Source: Streptomyces sp. NL15-2K (lineage in GTDB: Bacteria; Actinomycetota; Actinomycetes; Streptomycetales; Streptomycetaceae). Taken from it: a DNA stretch of 64,000 nucleotides. The translations under genes and the position numbers were made by a program. This document shows, piece after piece, positions 63,726-64,000 of the stretch; positions within the stretch are counted from its first letter, which is position 1, and the number at the start of each line of letters is the position of its first letter. The DNA lies in NCBI RefSeq assembly GCF_030551255.1, contig NZ_CP130630.1, forward strand, positions 7,731,501 through 7,795,500, given 5' to 3'. The notes beneath the pieces were generated by a model that saw nothing but the letters and a program-made list of their open reading frames with translations, did not search any database and was not told the origin of the DNA.

Positions 63726-64000
63726 GTGGCCAGGTTAAGTGGACCCGTTCTGCGCACCCAGAGGCTTGTGATGGAGCCGATCCGCCGCGGGGACAGCGAC
63801 GATCTCTTTGAGGCCGTGGTCAGTCAGGACAGCGTCATGCGATGGCTGGCGACCGGCCGGGCGGACAGTCGATCTGCGGCCGAGGCCATGTGCGACGACC
63901 ACGTCGCCCACTGGACCAGACACGGCTACGGCGACTTTGCGGTCAGGGATGCCGCAACGCACGCGTTTCTCGGCCGGGTGGGACTGCGTAATCGGGCCCA
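63726..64000 (+). CDS. GNAT-family N-acetyltransferase, 3' end outside window
   Basis: The first 91 codons from GTG 63726 read VARLSGPVLRTQRLVMEPIR and continue through GRADSRSAAEAMCDDHVAHW and YGDFAVRDAATHAFLGRVGL, the N-terminal half of a RimJ/RimL acetyltransferase. GAGAGGAG lies about eight bases upstream. Codon use is less GC-biased than in neighbours, hinting at transfer. Confidence 0.82.
   Translation, partial: MARLSGPVLRTQRLVMEPIRRGDSDDLFEAVVSQDSVMRWLATGRADSRSAAEAMCDDHVAHWTRHGYGDFAVRDAATHAFLGRVGLRNRA

Overview
This is a chromosomal window from a Streptomyces. The DNA is about 72% GC with strongly GC-biased third codon positions and many GTG starts. It carries streptomycete hallmark genes in their usual order: dasR-dasABCD-nagB, a PdtaS-type kinase, wblE, prsH-sigH, sodN-sodX, malic enzyme and the kgd-type 2-oxoglutarate enzyme. 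Gene order from dasR to kgd resembles the S. coelicolor SCO5230-SCO5283 region, interrupted by accessory blocks. No rRNA, tRNA, CRISPR array or intact insertion sequence was found.

Layout. 1-0.3 kb: start of a monocarboxylate symporter pair (minus strand). 0.4-7.2 kb: GlcNAc/chitobiose system, consisting of the GntR regulator DasR, the DasABC importer, the GH3 enzyme DasD and NagB, tied together by dre operators. 7.2-8.7 kb: SDR/TetR divergent pair with two operator boxes. 8.8-15 kb: an orphan dre site, PdtaS-like kinase, WblE, lipid kinase and the SigH/PrsH stress module. 15.1-18.6 kb: housekeeping genes. 18.9-21.5 kb: a family 2B encapsulin shell with a polyprenyl synthase as likely cargo. 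21.7-26.4 kb: small accessory genes, including a frameshifted gene and an ECF42-type sigma factor broken by short repeats. 26.5-28.9 kb: phosphate/polyphosphate genes (Pit, small membrane protein, PPK2). 29-31.5 kb: nickel SOD, its protease, a CGNR regulator and a methyltransferase. 31.5-34.3 kb: amino-acid ABC importer. 35-38 kb: malic enzyme, a 77-bp minisatellite and an oxidoreductase. 38-38.8 kb: a tiny HTH gene plus a stand-alone double Clp-N protein under twin operators. 38.9-41.3 kb: PadR/DUF4097 pair and a small conserved protein.

41.5-52.8 kb is the most interesting block. It is a compact same-strand array of a trypsin-co-occurring protein, a trypsin/VMAP-type protein, a MoxR AAA+ ATPase, a vWA-TPR protein, a 50-residue FxsA-like precursor ending in a variant YxDxx tail, an FxsB radical SAM/SPASM enzyme and an FxsT-type TIR-like/NB-ARC/TPR protein. 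Several genes overlap by 4-8 bases. The array joins an NTPase-protease conflict-type system to a cyclophane-peptide pathway. It is followed by a 199-bp long hairpin whose mismatches mostly become G-U pairs in minus-strand RNA.

53-64 kb: kgd, a two-component system, a spermidine-synthase-like protein, a rhomboid-like membrane protein, a virginiamycin B lyase with conserved catalytic residues, and three GNAT acetyltransferases.

Two themes cut across the window. Short tandem repeats (13-77 bp units) sit just 3' of many genes. A roughly 43-bp GC-rich palindromic repeat occurs three times: intergenic, in frame inside kgd, and disrupting the ECF sigma gene.
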